From positions 124,001-188,000 of the forward strand of contig DATLIY010000006.1 of the NCBI GenBank assembly GCA_035539175.1: a stretch of 64,000 bases of DNA. Reading direction: 5' to 3'. The DNA is from Acidisarcina sp. (GTDB lineage: Bacteria; Acidobacteriota; Terriglobia; Terriglobales; Acidobacteriaceae). Positions 28,615 to 37,825 of this stretch are shown here, one piece after another (positions within the stretch are counted from its first letter, which is position 1; each line of letters starts with the position of its first letter). The position numbers were made by a program, and so were the translations under genes. The notes beneath the pieces are model-generated. The model saw nothing but the letters and a program-made list of their open reading frames with translations, searched no databases and was not told where the DNA came from.

Positions 28615-29042
28615 GTAACTTGCTCAAAAAAAATCGCACCTAAAGCTCTTCTTTTGGTGAGACACCAAAAAGACCGGCCTCATGGTGCATGATCTTTTGT
28701 CGTGAAGACATGTGAATTTTCATTCCAACGCTGCGAATGACCGATTACAAGGCAGTGAATATATGGCAAATAGACGTTATGCTTCGCCTGGGTGGTCGCG
28801 GCCTCAACGAAAGTTGCGGTCCGCGGTCATCCAAGTTTCTTTGATATTGGATAGCTTCCAAACGCTCAAAAGCGCGTTCTGCGGTTGAGGTTCATTTGCC
28901 GGAACGAGCATGCCCGCGGTTGTAAGTGAAGGAACTTTGTTGTGGGATCAGGCAATTGCCGTTAACGTAAACGTGGCTGTTGACGCCATCCGGTGCAGAA
29001 GGCTGAGAATACTTCCATATTCCAAGCTGGCGCCAAGCGGGA
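28615..29042. other. intergenic region before the TonB receptor gene
   Basis: About 430 bases holding the presumed promoter of the receptor operon, a 19-bp palindrome (28652-28670) and, at about 28960-28970, GTTAACGTAAAC, which partly resembles the TTAACGTTAA core seen at 30415 and 41654. No ORF is supported. Confidence 0.45.
28652..28670. promoter_or_regulatory. 19-bp palindrome upstream of the receptor gene
   Basis: TTTTGGTGAGACACCAAAA: two perfect 8-bp arms around AGA, 38 bases before the receptor start codon on the minus strand. This fits an operator for a dimeric regulator, with the adjacent LacI-family protein a candidate, or a hairpin in the 5' leader of the mRNA. The sequence alone does not separate these. 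Confidence 0.55.
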
Positions 29043-30182
29043 TTAGCTTTCCTGACGAGATATCCCGGCGGCCGCTTCGCCTTCTCCTGAAATTGCCGCA
29101 TTATCGTCGGGATGAGTTCGACCTTCGACAAGGCGCGGGAGAAAGAGGTGTAGGTTGCTGCGCAGAATGATATAAGGTGCAAGCTGGGTCACAGGTTCGG
29201 GACGAACGCCTTCAACAAGGTGACGGATAAGCGTTTCGAATGCGACTCTTCCCTGCGTAAACGGGCGCTGGTAGATCGTCGCCAGAATCTTACCCGACTC
29301 CAGAAGCGCGGCGAGTTCCGGGAACAAGTCTGTGGCCACGACCTGCACGCGTCCAAGAAGGCCGTGTTCTTCGAGTGCTTTGAGTACAGGCAGGCTGTTC
29401 GCGGTACTGATGTAGAGTCCTGCGGCTCTGGGTTTTCGCTTTAAGAGAGCGACTGTCGCCTGATAGGCATCTTTCGGTTGATCGTAGGTCTCGATCGCTG
29501 GTAACAGCGTCAGGTGCGGCGCGACGACCGCCAGTGTCCCTGCAAAACCGCGCAATTTTTCGCCGTGATCGTAGGTGCCCAGGTCTCCGGTAATGGTGGC
29601 AACCATGCTTTCCGATTGGAGCACCCGGCCAAGAAGTTCAGCGGCGATTGCCCCGCTCACCGCGGCATCGACGCACACCGCCGATAACCGGCTGGAGCGC
29701 GGAGCGTCGCTGGCAACGCAGACCACGGCTGTGCCTCTGTCCGTAAAGCGTCGGATTGTCGATTCCAGGATGGCAGGACTTCCCGGGGTGATCAGTATGC
29801 CGTCATAGTCACGTTCGAGGTCCTGCTCCAACAGTTCGACATCGCCTTCGCCAAGCCACGGATAAGCGCGGAAATCGAGATCCATCTTGACTCCCGAGAC
29901 GGCTGCCGCCGCGGTGCGCACACCCTCTCGCAGAGGATCGAAAAACGACGCAATCTCTTTGGGCAGGTGAACGGCAAGACGAATTCTGCGGTTGAGCTTC
30001 AAGTTGCGGGCAGCCAGATTGGGCCGGTACTGCAGGCGCTCTGCCATCTTCAGTACGTTTGCCCGCGTCTTCGCACTCACACCGCTGCGGTTGTGAAGGG
30101 CGCGATCGACGGTTCCGATCGAAATACCGAGTGCCTGGGCGATTTCCTTAATACCCGCAGGCTTGAAGCAATGGTCAATCAT
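29043..30182 (-). CDS. LacI-family transcriptional regulator
   Basis: Start placed at ATG 30182, because the helix-turn-helix (IKEIAQALGISIGTVDRALHNRSGVS) should begin within about the first ten residues. A GTG at 30245 would add 21 unusual residues and has no ribosome-binding site, but the chosen ATG has only a weak one too. After the hinge region (RPNLAARNLKLNRRIRLAV) comes a periplasmic-binding-protein-like sensor domain with ITPGSP, LYISTANSLPVLKAL and VVATDLFPELAALL, expected to bind a sugar or sugar-like effector. It lies upstream of the receptor set on the same strand and divergent from the NHL/receptor/hydrolase genes, so either could be its target. Confidence 0.88.
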   Translation of the reverse strand: MIDHCFKPAGIKEIAQALGISIGTVDRALHNRSGVSAKTRANVLKMAERLQYRPNLAARNLKLNRRIRLAVHLPKEIASFFDPLREGVRTAAAAVSGVKMDLDFRAYPWLGEGDVELLEQDLERDYDGILITPGSPAILESTIRRFTDRGTAVVCVASDAPRSSRLSAVCVDAAVSGAIAAELLGRVLQSESMVATITGDLGTYDHGEKLRGFAGTLAVVAPHLTLLPAIETYDQPKDAYQATVALLKRKPRAAGLYISTANSLPVLKALEEHGLLGRVQVVATDLFPELAALLESGKILATIYQRPFTQGRVAFETLIRHLVEGVRPEPVTQLAPYIILRSNLHLFLPRLVEGRTHPDDNAAISGEGEAAAGISRQES

Positions 30183-30296
30183 TTGTTCGCCAAATGATTC
30201 TACGGCAATCAAACTGAGCCAGGTCGCGGATTTCAGGTCCGGCACCGTTAGCAGGCTTGGCTTGGACCGCTTGCATGATATTGGTAAATAACCATC

Positions 30297-30324
30297 CCTA
30301 TATTAAAGATGCATTTATCCACAA
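30297..30324 (-). promoter_or_regulatory. candidate promoter of the LacI-family gene
   Basis: On the minus strand TTGTGG (30324-30319), a 16-bp spacer and TATAGG (30302-30297). Both boxes deviate from consensus and the spacer is one base short, so this is only a plausible match. Confidence 0.3.
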
Positions 30325-30414
30325 TGATTCCATCCCGTCTCGTTTGGGGCGGCGCCTGGGAAGCATAGGAATTACGCGGGGGAGGCCGCACCTCAGGTGC
30401 ATAGGCTTGGCGAG

Positions 30415-30456
30415 TTAACGTTAATAACCTCTCATGGAACGGAAAAAGACTTCCCC
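30415..30456 (+). promoter_or_regulatory. composite regulatory element, copy A
   Basis: Perfect palindrome TTAACGTTAA (30415-30424), 13 bases, then AACGGAAAAAGACTTCCCC (30438-30456), which contains the inverted pair GGAA/TTCC. The same two blocks with the same 13-base spacing occur at 41654-41695. It ends 57 bases before the start codon of the NHL-protein gene. The CG-centred palindrome resembles LacI-family operators, and a LacI-family gene is the divergent neighbour, so operator function is a reasonable inference. Confidence 0.65.
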
Positions 30457-30513
30457 TTTGTGTATGTGGAACCCTAGATTTAACCGGTTTTTAAACGAAG
30501 GAGTAGTCTCGCC

Positions 30514-32769
30514 ATGAACGTTTTGACTGCGAAGCAAAAGCTTCGGTTGGGCTGCATCGTTTTGCTGGCAGTTACCAGGGCAGCCACGGGGCAGACTGCC
30601 TCTGTCGTACTTGGTCCTGGGACGATTACGACGTATGCGGGGAACGGATCGGCGGGCTACACAGGAGATGGTGGAGCGGCGACTTCAGCGACGCTGAATT
30701 ATCCGAGTGAGGTGCGTTCGGATGGCTCGGGGAACCTTTACATACTGGATACGGGGAACGCGGCAGTGCGGGAGGTTCTGGCCTCCGACGGTACGATCCA
30801 CACGATTGCCGGGACGGGCACGGCCTGTTCGTCGTCGACGGCGCCCTGCGGCGATGGCGGCCCTGCGGTGCAGGCGCAGATCAGTTCGACGACGCGGGGT
30901 CTTTTCGTAACGCAGAGCGGGGTTGTATATATCGCGGATACGGGACTGAACCGGATCCGGATGATCGACGCGAGCGGCGTGATGCATACGGTGGCGGGGA
31001 CGGGTACGGCGGGAGCGGCCGGGGACGGGGGAGCGGCGACCTCGGCACAGCTGAACGCGCCACGCGGGGTGTATCTGGATGGCTCCGGGACCCTCTACAT
31101 CTCGGACTCGGGCAACAACACGATCCGCACGGTGAACAGCTCGGGGGTGATCTCGAAGTTCGCCGGCGGGGCGTCGAGCGTGTGCGCGGGAGCGACCGAC
31201 GCGATCGGCGATGGCTGCCCGGCGCTGAGCGCCACGCTGTCGCTGCCGGCGGCGCTGTGGGAGGACGGGTCGGGGAAGCTTTATATCGCCGATATCAACA
31301 ACCAGCGGGTGCGGATGATCGACCCCGGCGGCGTGATGTATACGGTGGCGGGGAACGGGACGGGGGGCTACAGCGGGGACGGGGGATCGGCTACTTCGGC
31401 CGAGCTTCACACGCCGCAGGACGTGGTGAGCGACGCGGCCGGGGACCTGTACATCGCCGACTATGCCAACAACCGGATTCGCTATGTGAACGTGGCGGGA
31501 ACGATCACGACGTTTGCGGGAACGGGGACGGCGGGCTACAGCGGTGATGGCGGTTCGCCCCAGCTGGCCCGGATCAACCAGCCGCACGGAGTGGTGCTCG
31601 ATCCTTCCGGCAACCTTTATATCCTGGACTATGGAAATCAACGGGTTCGCAAGGTGAACCTGGTGACCGCGGCGATGAGCTTCGGCAGCGTTATCAGCCA
31701 GCAGTCGAGCACGGCGCAGAGCGTTACGCTGACCTCGACCGGGATGATGCCGCTTAACATCACCGGCATCACGATCCCGCCGTCGTTCAAGCAGGTTGCC
31801 TCGGGCGGGACGGACTGCGCGAACGGCGCGACGCTCAACCCGGGCGCGGTCTGCCAGCTCAGTCTGGAGTTTACGCCCTCCGACAACAGCACGCAGAACG
31901 CCACGGTGACAGTCGCCACCAACGCCACGAACCTGAACGGCGGAGCGGTGAACATCGCGGTCAGCGGAACCGGGATCTACAACGCCACAGTCGCGACGCA
32001 GACGACACTGACGGCTACGCCCGCCAGCACGTACCCTGGGCAGAGCGTGACGCTGACGGCAACGGTGAGCGGAGCCGGCGGAACGCCGACGGGCACGGTT
32101 GGCTTCTATGCAGGCAGCACGCTTCTGGGCACTGTAACGCTCAGCTCCGGCACAGCAACGCTGAACACCACAGCGCTGCCTTCGGGAACGGACAGCCTGA
32201 CCGCGCAGTACAGCGGCGACGCTACCTTCAAGCCCTCAACCAGCCCTACAACCACCGTCACCGCCTACAGCGGCCCACCGGACTTTTCCCTCGTAGCCAG
32301 CACGACATCTGCAACCGCGCTTGCTGGTCATTCGGTACAGAGCAACATAGTGCTCACGTCGCTCTCTGGGTTTTCCGGCGCTCTATCGTTGAGTTGCAGT
32401 GGCTTGCCGCAGAACGCAAGCTGCGTCTTCTATCCAACCAGTGTGACGCTTAGCGCCGGCCAGAAGGTCACAGCATTCGTGACCATCGGCACGACGTCTG
32501 CTCCGCCCACCATCAATGCGAGCATCGGAGGCACCAAGGTTTCGCTCGGCATACTCGGCTTCTTTGGCGTGCTGTTTGCGCGTAGACGCCGAAAATGTCT
32601 TGCTGGGTTGTGCACGATTCTGCTGCTGTCGGCGCTTACCGGCGCGATCGGCTGCGCCAGCATACCGCCGCAGAATCACAACGTAGCTTCCGGAACATAC
32701 AACATCACGATCTCTGCCGCGAGCGGCAGCGTTACCCACAACGCCACGATTGCGCTGACGGTGCAATAA
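30514..32769 (+). CDS. exported six-bladed NHL-propeller protein with Ig-like domains
   Basis: A 751-residue protein preceded by AAGGAG. Signal peptide about residues 1-27 (ending ATGQT). Six NHL repeats follow, each with GDGG and a YI(A/L/S)D core closing in R(V/I)R, enough for one complete propeller. Then a choice-of-anchor-like domain (MSFGSVISQQSSTAQSVTL), a bacterial Ig-like repeat (TLTATPASTYPGQSVTLTATV) and a further beta domain that is interrupted by a hydrophobic stretch, ARRRRK, a second hydrophobic stretch and AIGCAS before a last beta-strand tail. No catalytic motif is seen; carbohydrate or protein binding at the surface is inferred. It is first in a run with a TonB receptor and two hydrolase-like genes. 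Confidence 0.88.
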   Translation: MNVLTAKQKLRLGCIVLLAVTRAATGQTASVVLGPGTITTYAGNGSAGYTGDGGAATSATLNYPSEVRSDGSGNLYILDTGNAAVREVLASDGTIHTIAGTGTACSSSTAPCGDGGPAVQAQISSTTRGLFVTQSGVVYIADTGLNRIRMIDASGVMHTVAGTGTAGAAGDGGAATSAQLNAPRGVYLDGSGTLYISDSGNNTIRTVNSSGVISKFAGGASSVCAGATDAIGDGCPALSATLSLPAALWEDGSGKLYIADINNQRVRMIDPGGVMYTVAGNGTGGYSGDGGSATSAELHTPQDVVSDAAGDLYIADYANNRIRYVNVAGTITTFAGTGTAGYSGDGGSPQLARINQPHGVVLDPSGNLYILDYGNQRVRKVNLVTAAMSFGSVISQQSSTAQSVTLTSTGMMPLNITGITIPPSFKQVASGGTDCANGATLNPGAVCQLSLEFTPSDNSTQNATVTVATNATNLNGGAVNIAVSGTGIYNATVATQTTLTATPASTYPGQSVTLTATVSGAGGTPTGTVGFYAGSTLLGTVTLSSGTATLNTTALPSGTDSLTAQYSGDATFKPSTSPTTTVTAYSGPPDFSLVASTTSATALAGHSVQSNIVLTSLSGFSGALSLSCSGLPQNASCVFYPTSVTLSAGQKVTAFVTIGTTSAPPTINASIGGTKVSLGILGFFGVLFARRRRKCLAGLCTILLLSALTGAIGCASIPPQNHNVASGTYNITISAASGSVTHNATIALTVQ

Positions 32770-32781
32770 AGGAACCCGGAA

Positions 32782-35700
32782 ATGAAAGAAACAATCATGC
32801 GCCGCATCGAAATCTTCTGCTGCATCGTGTTGCTGCTCACGGCATTTGTGCCGATGGCTAAGGCTCAGACAGCATCCGGATCGGTGAGTGGGGAATTGCG
32901 CGACACTTCCAACGCTCTGATCCAGAATGCTTCGTTAACGCTGACGGATATAAATACTGGTTTGAGCCGCACGACCACGACGGATGGGCATGGTATTTAC
33001 GCTTTTGCCAGCGTCCCCGCTGGCCAGTACCATCTGGTCGCGGAGAAGGACGGCTTCGACAAGATTGAGACCACTTTCAATCTTGAAATCGCCCAGCAAC
33101 AGCGCTTCGATTTTCAAATGAATGTCGGCTCCGTAAACCTCGTTGTCGAAGTAAAATCCGACAACGTTGCTATAGACACAAGCACTTCCGGCCTCGGCAC
33201 GGTTATCTCGAGTAAAGAGGTTACAAACCTTCCGATGGATGGCCGTAACGTGTTCGCGCTGGCTTCCCTGGTCCCCGGCGTTCTTCCGGGCGGAGGGTTC
33301 GGCGCCGGCCTGTCGACAACGCGCGGTGCGGCGATTGCCGCCGCATCAAACAATTTCCGCGCAAATGGCGGCGTTTCCGGCATGAACGAGATTCTGCTCG
33401 ACGGAATTCCGGTTACTGTCTGCTGTCAGGGGCAGCCTGCTCTGGTCCCCAATGTCGACATCGTTTCGCAGTTCAAGGTACAGACTAACGTTCCTCCCGC
33501 GAACTTCGGCCGCTCGAGTGGCGGCATTCTGAACATCATCACCAAGTCAGGAGGCGCGGCTGTCAGAGGTTCCATCTACGAATACATGCGCAACGCTGTG
33601 CTCGACGCAAATGGATGGTTCGCCAACCACAACAACGCCGGCGTACAGGCGCTCGTCTACAACCAGTTTGGCGGAACGCTTGGCGGCCCCCTCTGGATTC
33701 CGCATGTGCTGGATCGCAAAAAGACCTTTTTCTTCTTTGGCTTTGAAGGAGTGCAGTCCAGCCGTAGTACCTACAGCGAGATCACCGTACCCACGCCGCT
33801 GATGCGATCCGGCGATCTCTCCGAAGGGCCAGGCATCGTTTACGACCCCGACAATACTTTCACCGTCGGGGGGCAATTCAAGCGTCTGCCATTGCCGAAT
33901 AACGCCGCCGGAAAATGCTGCATCGTGCCGGCCAACAGGCAAAATAAGATTGCCCTGGCGATGATGTCGTTGTGGCCGGAGCCCAATCTGCCGACCCCGC
34001 AAGCGCCACGAGCCACCTCGAACTACGGCTTCTTCGCGCGCCAGTTCGATTCCGACCGGCAATATAGCGGCCGTGTCGACCGCACCATCAATCAGCGCTA
34101 CTCCTTGCTGTTGCGGGGCACCTACAGCACGAACGTCGACAAGCGCGGCGGCCCTTTCGGGAGCTACACCGATGTCAACTCCCAGCAGCAGTCCCTGCGT
34201 GCCTCCGTCATCGAGTGGGACAACACCATCGTGCTTACGCCTACGATGTTTCTCAACGCCCACTACGGCTTTTCCTGGCAAGCCAACCAGATGCATGGCG
34301 GGGGGCTTAATCAATCAGCGGTTGATTTCGGATTTCCCGGGAATTTCGTCGTGCAACAGCAAACGCCCGGCATTCCAACCGAATCGGTCAACGGCTACTG
34401 GGCAATCAGCCAGATTGCTGCGCAGCAGTTCTATCACTACACGCACATTGCCGGTTTGGGCATTACTCTGCAGCGCGGTCCACACACCTTCCAGGCAGGA
34501 TGGGATGGACGGCTGTTTCTGAACAACGTTTTCCCCGTCACCAACGGTGCGGGCTCTTTCGGATACGGCACGTTGTTCACTGTAGGCCCGCTCGGTACGG
34601 ATCAACCGGTTATTGGACAGGCGCAATACGACTCCTTCGCCTCGTATCTACTCGGTCTGCCTTCCGGTGGCAGTATCTCCGTCATGTCTGCCTTCGCCTA
34701 CCGGCAGCCTTACAGCGCATTCTATATTCAGGACGACTGGCGCGTGGTCCCGAGGCTGACGCTCAACCTCGGCGTCCGCTACGATCTTGAGGGCGGGCCG
34801 CTCGAGCGGAACAATAAGCTTTCGCAACTGAACCCCACCGCTGCTAATCCACTCTCGGGCGAAGTGGGCCTGCCATTCACAGGGACGATAGAGTATGGCG
34901 GCGCTGGTCGCAGCCGCCGTATGTGGACCATGCCGCTCAACGAATTTGCACCCCGAATCGGTTTTGCGTTCAATCTCTCCAATCAAAATGTTCTTCGCGG
35001 TGGTTATGGCATCTTCTATCTGCCTACCACGCAACGCCTCTACGACAGCGGTAATCCTGCCTTCGCCGTCACGACCCAATACCTGGCCTCGTTGAATGGC
35101 GGACAGACTGCGGCGGGCTCACTTAGCAACCCCTACCCGACGGGTATCGCTCAGGTTCAGGGGGCGAAAGCCGGCCCGATGGCCGCTATCGGCACAGATA
35201 TCGGGAGCGTGCTTTATAACTCGATTCCCGGCTATGTCCAGCAGTGGAATTTCGGCATCATGTCGCAGCGTACGCGAACCACCGTGGTTGGTCTTGCGTA
35301 TGCCGGCGCTCATGGCGTGCACCTGCCGATCCACCTCAACGCCAATGATCTAAACCCCAAGTACTTCGGCGCGCCTGGCGATACCAACGCCGTGAACAAG
35401 CTCTTGTACTCCCTCTACCCCAATCCCTTTCAGCCATACATCACCAGTGGTCCGCTGTCGCAGTCTACGATCTCGCAAAGGCAGTTGCTCAATGCTTTCC
35501 CGCAGTACAGTTCCGTCACCGAGCAGTATCTTTCGCGCGGATCGTCCTCCTACAACAGCCTGCAGGCCATCCTTCGGAGCCAGACGAATTACTTCACCGC
35601 AACGCTTACTTACACATGGTCGAAGAGCATCGGCAACGTGAACAACAACACGACCAGTTTTCTCGACACAGGCTCACCCAACTATCAGAACTCCTACAAC

Positions 35701-36303
35701 CTGGCCATTGAGCGCGCTGTCGATCCCACCGATACTCCTCAACGCTTCACAGCCGGGGTTATCGCGCGCCTGCCGGTCGGCCGTGGACAACTGTGGGGGA
35801 AACACATTGCAAGATGGGGCAATGCGCTCGTCGGGGATTGGACGCTGACGACGATCACCACCTTGCAAAGCGGTCTGCCTCTCAACGTTACCGCTGCGGG
35901 TGGTCCACTGCTTTCCGGACCGCGTCCGAATCGCGTACCTGGCGTAAACCCGCTCACCGTTGGTTCGATCCGCAATCGTCTGGGGCCGGATAGTCCCAAC
36001 GGCGTTGGCTACTTGTACCCTGGAGCCTTCAATTACACATTGGCCTTTCAGCTCGGCAATGTGCCGCGCTTGTCTCCCAATATTCGCGCTCAGGGTGTAT
36101 TGAATTCCGATATCTCGGCCATAAAGGACATCAACTTCGAGAGAGCCTGGCATCTGCAACTTCGCGGCGAGGCCTTCAATGTCTTCAACCGCGTGCAGTT
36201 TGACAGGCCTGCGTCGACATTCGGCCTGTCCACCTTTGGCGCGATCTCCAATCAAGCGAATCGTCCCCGTCAGGTTCAGGCGGCCATGAAGCTGATCTGG
36301 TAG
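32782..36303 (+). CDS. TonB-dependent receptor with carboxypeptidase-regulatory-like domain (Oar-like)
   Basis: A 1173-residue outer-membrane receptor starting 12 bases after the NHL-protein gene, with AAAGGAA ahead of the ATG; a second ATG at 32797 is possible. Signal peptide (IFCCIVLLLTAFVPMAKAQ), regulatory-like domain (SGSVSGELRDTSNALIQNASL), plug (VTNLPMDGRNVFALAS; GGILNIITKSGGAAVRG) and barrel ending VQAAMKLIW with a terminal aromatic. It is probably co-transcribed with the upstream NHL protein and the downstream hydrolase-like gene, so it is expected to import breakdown products of their substrate. Confidence 0.93.
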   Translation: MKETIMRRIEIFCCIVLLLTAFVPMAKAQTASGSVSGELRDTSNALIQNASLTLTDINTGLSRTTTTDGHGIYAFASVPAGQYHLVAEKDGFDKIETTFNLEIAQQQRFDFQMNVGSVNLVVEVKSDNVAIDTSTSGLGTVISSKEVTNLPMDGRNVFALASLVPGVLPGGGFGAGLSTTRGAAIAAASNNFRANGGVSGMNEILLDGIPVTVCCQGQPALVPNVDIVSQFKVQTNVPPANFGRSSGGILNIITKSGGAAVRGSIYEYMRNAVLDANGWFANHNNAGVQALVYNQFGGTLGGPLWIPHVLDRKKTFFFFGFEGVQSSRSTYSEITVPTPLMRSGDLSEGPGIVYDPDNTFTVGGQFKRLPLPNNAAGKCCIVPANRQNKIALAMMSLWPEPNLPTPQAPRATSNYGFFARQFDSDRQYSGRVDRTINQRYSLLLRGTYSTNVDKRGGPFGSYTDVNSQQQSLRASVIEWDNTIVLTPTMFLNAHYGFSWQANQMHGGGLNQSAVDFGFPGNFVVQQQTPGIPTESVNGYWAISQIAAQQFYHYTHIAGLGITLQRGPHTFQAGWDGRLFLNNVFPVTNGAGSFGYGTLFTVGPLGTDQPVIGQAQYDSFASYLLGLPSGGSISVMSAFAYRQPYSAFYIQDDWRVVPRLTLNLGVRYDLEGGPLERNNKLSQLNPTAANPLSGEVGLPFTGTIEYGGAGRSRRMWTMPLNEFAPRIGFAFNLSNQNVLRGGYGIFYLPTTQRLYDSGNPAFAVTTQYLASLNGGQTAAGSLSNPYPTGIAQVQGAKAGPMAAIGTDIGSVLYNSIPGYVQQWNFGIMSQRTRTTVVGLAYAGAHGVHLPIHLNANDLNPKYFGAPGDTNAVNKLLYSLYPNPFQPYITSGPLSQSTISQRQLLNAFPQYSSVTEQYLSRGSSSYNSLQAILRSQTNYFTATLTYTWSKSIGNVNNNTTSFLDTGSPNYQNSYNLAIERAVDPTDTPQRFTAGVIARLPVGRGQLWGKHIARWGNALVGDWTLTTITTLQSGLPLNVTAAGGPLLSGPRPNRVPGVNPLTVGSIRNRLGPDSPNGVGYLYPGAFNYTLAFQLGNVPRLSPNIRAQGVLNSDISAIKDINFERAWHLQLRGEAFNVFNRVQFDRPASTFGLSTFGAISNQANRPRQVQAAMKLIW

Positions 36304-36325
36304 AAACCTATGCGGGATTCCCGCG

Positions 36326-36337
36326 AATTACCGCAAT
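36326..36337 (+). promoter_or_regulatory. 12-bp element repeated before both sister hydrolase genes (copy 1)
   Basis: AATTACCGCAAT, 31 bases before the TTG start of the hydrolase-like gene at 36369. The identical 12-mer lies at 37826-37837 ahead of the sister gene. It may be a conserved regulatory or leader element, or survive from the duplication that made the two genes. Confidence 0.45.
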
Positions 36338-36368
36338 CCCTTAGGACACAACGAACGGAGGCAATACG

Positions 36369-37634
36369 TTGAATCGCAGAAAGTTCCTGCAGGCCGGAAT
36401 GGCCTCGATGGCTGGCTGGACTGCATACCGCGCGTTTGCGCAGAATAGCGGCGCTCTTTCCATGCCGCATCCCGACTTCCTTACATCCGAGGCGGAGATC
36501 CAGCGTGCTGTCGCCAAAGCCAGCCCGCTTCATGGGGCGCTGATCCCATCTGATATCAAGCGCCGCCTCGGTGCCACGCATTATGGTGGCAGGTACTTTT
36601 TCACCGACAAGCCGTATCTAGTCGAAGGCGCCGAGGCGCTACTCAACTTCGGTTCGCGCTCCATCAAGCTCTGGCTCGATAAGCGCCTCAAGGGTTATGA
36701 GTTTCACTGGCAATACCCGCTTGGACCGCAGGCCACGCTGCTCGATGTGCTGAAGCTTCCTGCCTTCCAGCATGTTCTCGATATGCCTTTCGAGGTCTAT
36801 AGCTTTGAAGTGGGCGCAGCCCGCGAGGAGGAGTTCGACCGCCGCGCCACTTTCGAACAGGAAGAGTCCGAGTTCGAAGCCCTGGCTGGATATCTCTATG
36901 AGCGTTTCCACAAGCGCAATGTCGTTTTCATTCTGCAGCACTGGGAAGGCGACTGGTTGCTGCGCGGAAATCAACGCGACGCCTTCCGCATCGGTAACAA
37001 GGTCGATGTCTCGGAACGGGCCGACGCGATGGTGCGTTGGCTAACCGCGCGGCAGAATGGCGTGAACCGCGCACGCGCCGCGTATCCGAATGCTACGTGC
37101 CGTGTTTTCCATGTCTCGGAGGTCAATCGCGTATACGACACGCTGTGGGGCTTGCCGGGGGTGATCACCGATGTTATTCCGCATGTCGAGGTCGACGGCG
37201 TCTCCTGGTCGAGCTATGACGGCATGGGCAGTGGCCCCGGCTCCGCGGTAAAAACCTGGCAAGGACTCGATATTATCGAGCACTGGTCGAGCCTCGGCCG
37301 CAAGAAGAAGCCATTCCTGATGATCGGCGAAGTTGGCCTTCCAGAGCACAGGCCAGGCCTGACGCCGCCCTTGATCACGCAGTGGTGGGATACGGCGATG
37401 TCGGTGTTTTTTGCACGCGAGATTCCCTACATCTTTCAGTGGGAACTCTTCGATAATGAGACGTTGGATAAGCAGAATAAGACGAAGCCCATCACCGATA
37501 TTTCGCAGCTCGAGGGCTTCTGGCTTATCAAGCCCGATGGCTCGCTCGGCATCGGCGCAACGTATCTGCACGCGTTGCTTACCAATCCAGGCGGTCGGCT
37601 GCCCACAGAGGTCCGTCGCAGTGCCGGAATCTAA
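36369..37634 (+). CDS. exported glycoside-hydrolase-like protein, TIM-barrel type
   Basis: A 421-residue protein. The start is TTG with GGAGG (36356-36360) eight bases upstream; a Tat-like signal follows (NRRKFLQAGMASMAGW). I cannot assign a numbered glycoside hydrolase family, but it has the hallmarks of a clan GH-A barrel: FILQHWEGDW (E193), HVSEVNRVYD (E251, candidate acid/base after a beta-strand), LMIGEVGLPE (E321, candidate nucleophile) and the closing YIFQWELFDN...GFWLIKPDGS. Every one of these blocks recurs in the next gene product, so the two are paralogues. It follows the TonB receptor by 65 bases. The role, inferred from context, is cleaving an extracellular polysaccharide. Confidence 0.72.
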   Translation: MNRRKFLQAGMASMAGWTAYRAFAQNSGALSMPHPDFLTSEAEIQRAVAKASPLHGALIPSDIKRRLGATHYGGRYFFTDKPYLVEGAEALLNFGSRSIKLWLDKRLKGYEFHWQYPLGPQATLLDVLKLPAFQHVLDMPFEVYSFEVGAAREEEFDRRATFEQEESEFEALAGYLYERFHKRNVVFILQHWEGDWLLRGNQRDAFRIGNKVDVSERADAMVRWLTARQNGVNRARAAYPNATCRVFHVSEVNRVYDTLWGLPGVITDVIPHVEVDGVSWSSYDGMGSGPGSAVKTWQGLDIIEHWSSLGRKKKPFLMIGEVGLPEHRPGLTPPLITQWWDTAMSVFFAREIPYIFQWELFDNETLDKQNKTKPITDISQLEGFWLIKPDGSLGIGATYLHALLTNPGGRLPTEVRRSAGI

Positions 37635-37664
37635 CTGGCGATGATGTCTGTTGCATGGAGAATA

Positions 37665-37698
37665 CTGCTTTGTGCGCGCAGCCGCGCGCACAAAGCAG
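37665..37698 (+). repeat. strong hairpin between the two sister hydrolase genes
   Basis: A perfect 14-bp stem (CTGCTTTGTGCGCG with CGCGCACAAAGCAG) around the 6-base loop CAGCCG, 30 bases after the stop of the first hydrolase gene. No T-run follows on the plus strand, so it is more likely an mRNA-stabilising or attenuating hairpin than a classical terminator. Confidence 0.7.
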
Positions 37699-37825
37699 AG
37701 TATGGATGCGATGCGGAGCGGCCTGCTGGCATTCCCGATCAGACGCGAAGTAAATCGCGGCGCGAGCGAGGGTAAGACATGCTGGCCTATCGATGCTCCC
37801 ATACGAACCCGGATGATTTACGGCT

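Noticed and set aside
30685-31641. 318-residue minus-strand ORF opposite the NHL propeller
   Set aside because: It is a by-product of the regular NHL repeat codons on the plus strand; the translation is repetitive Arg/His/Pro with no plausible start.
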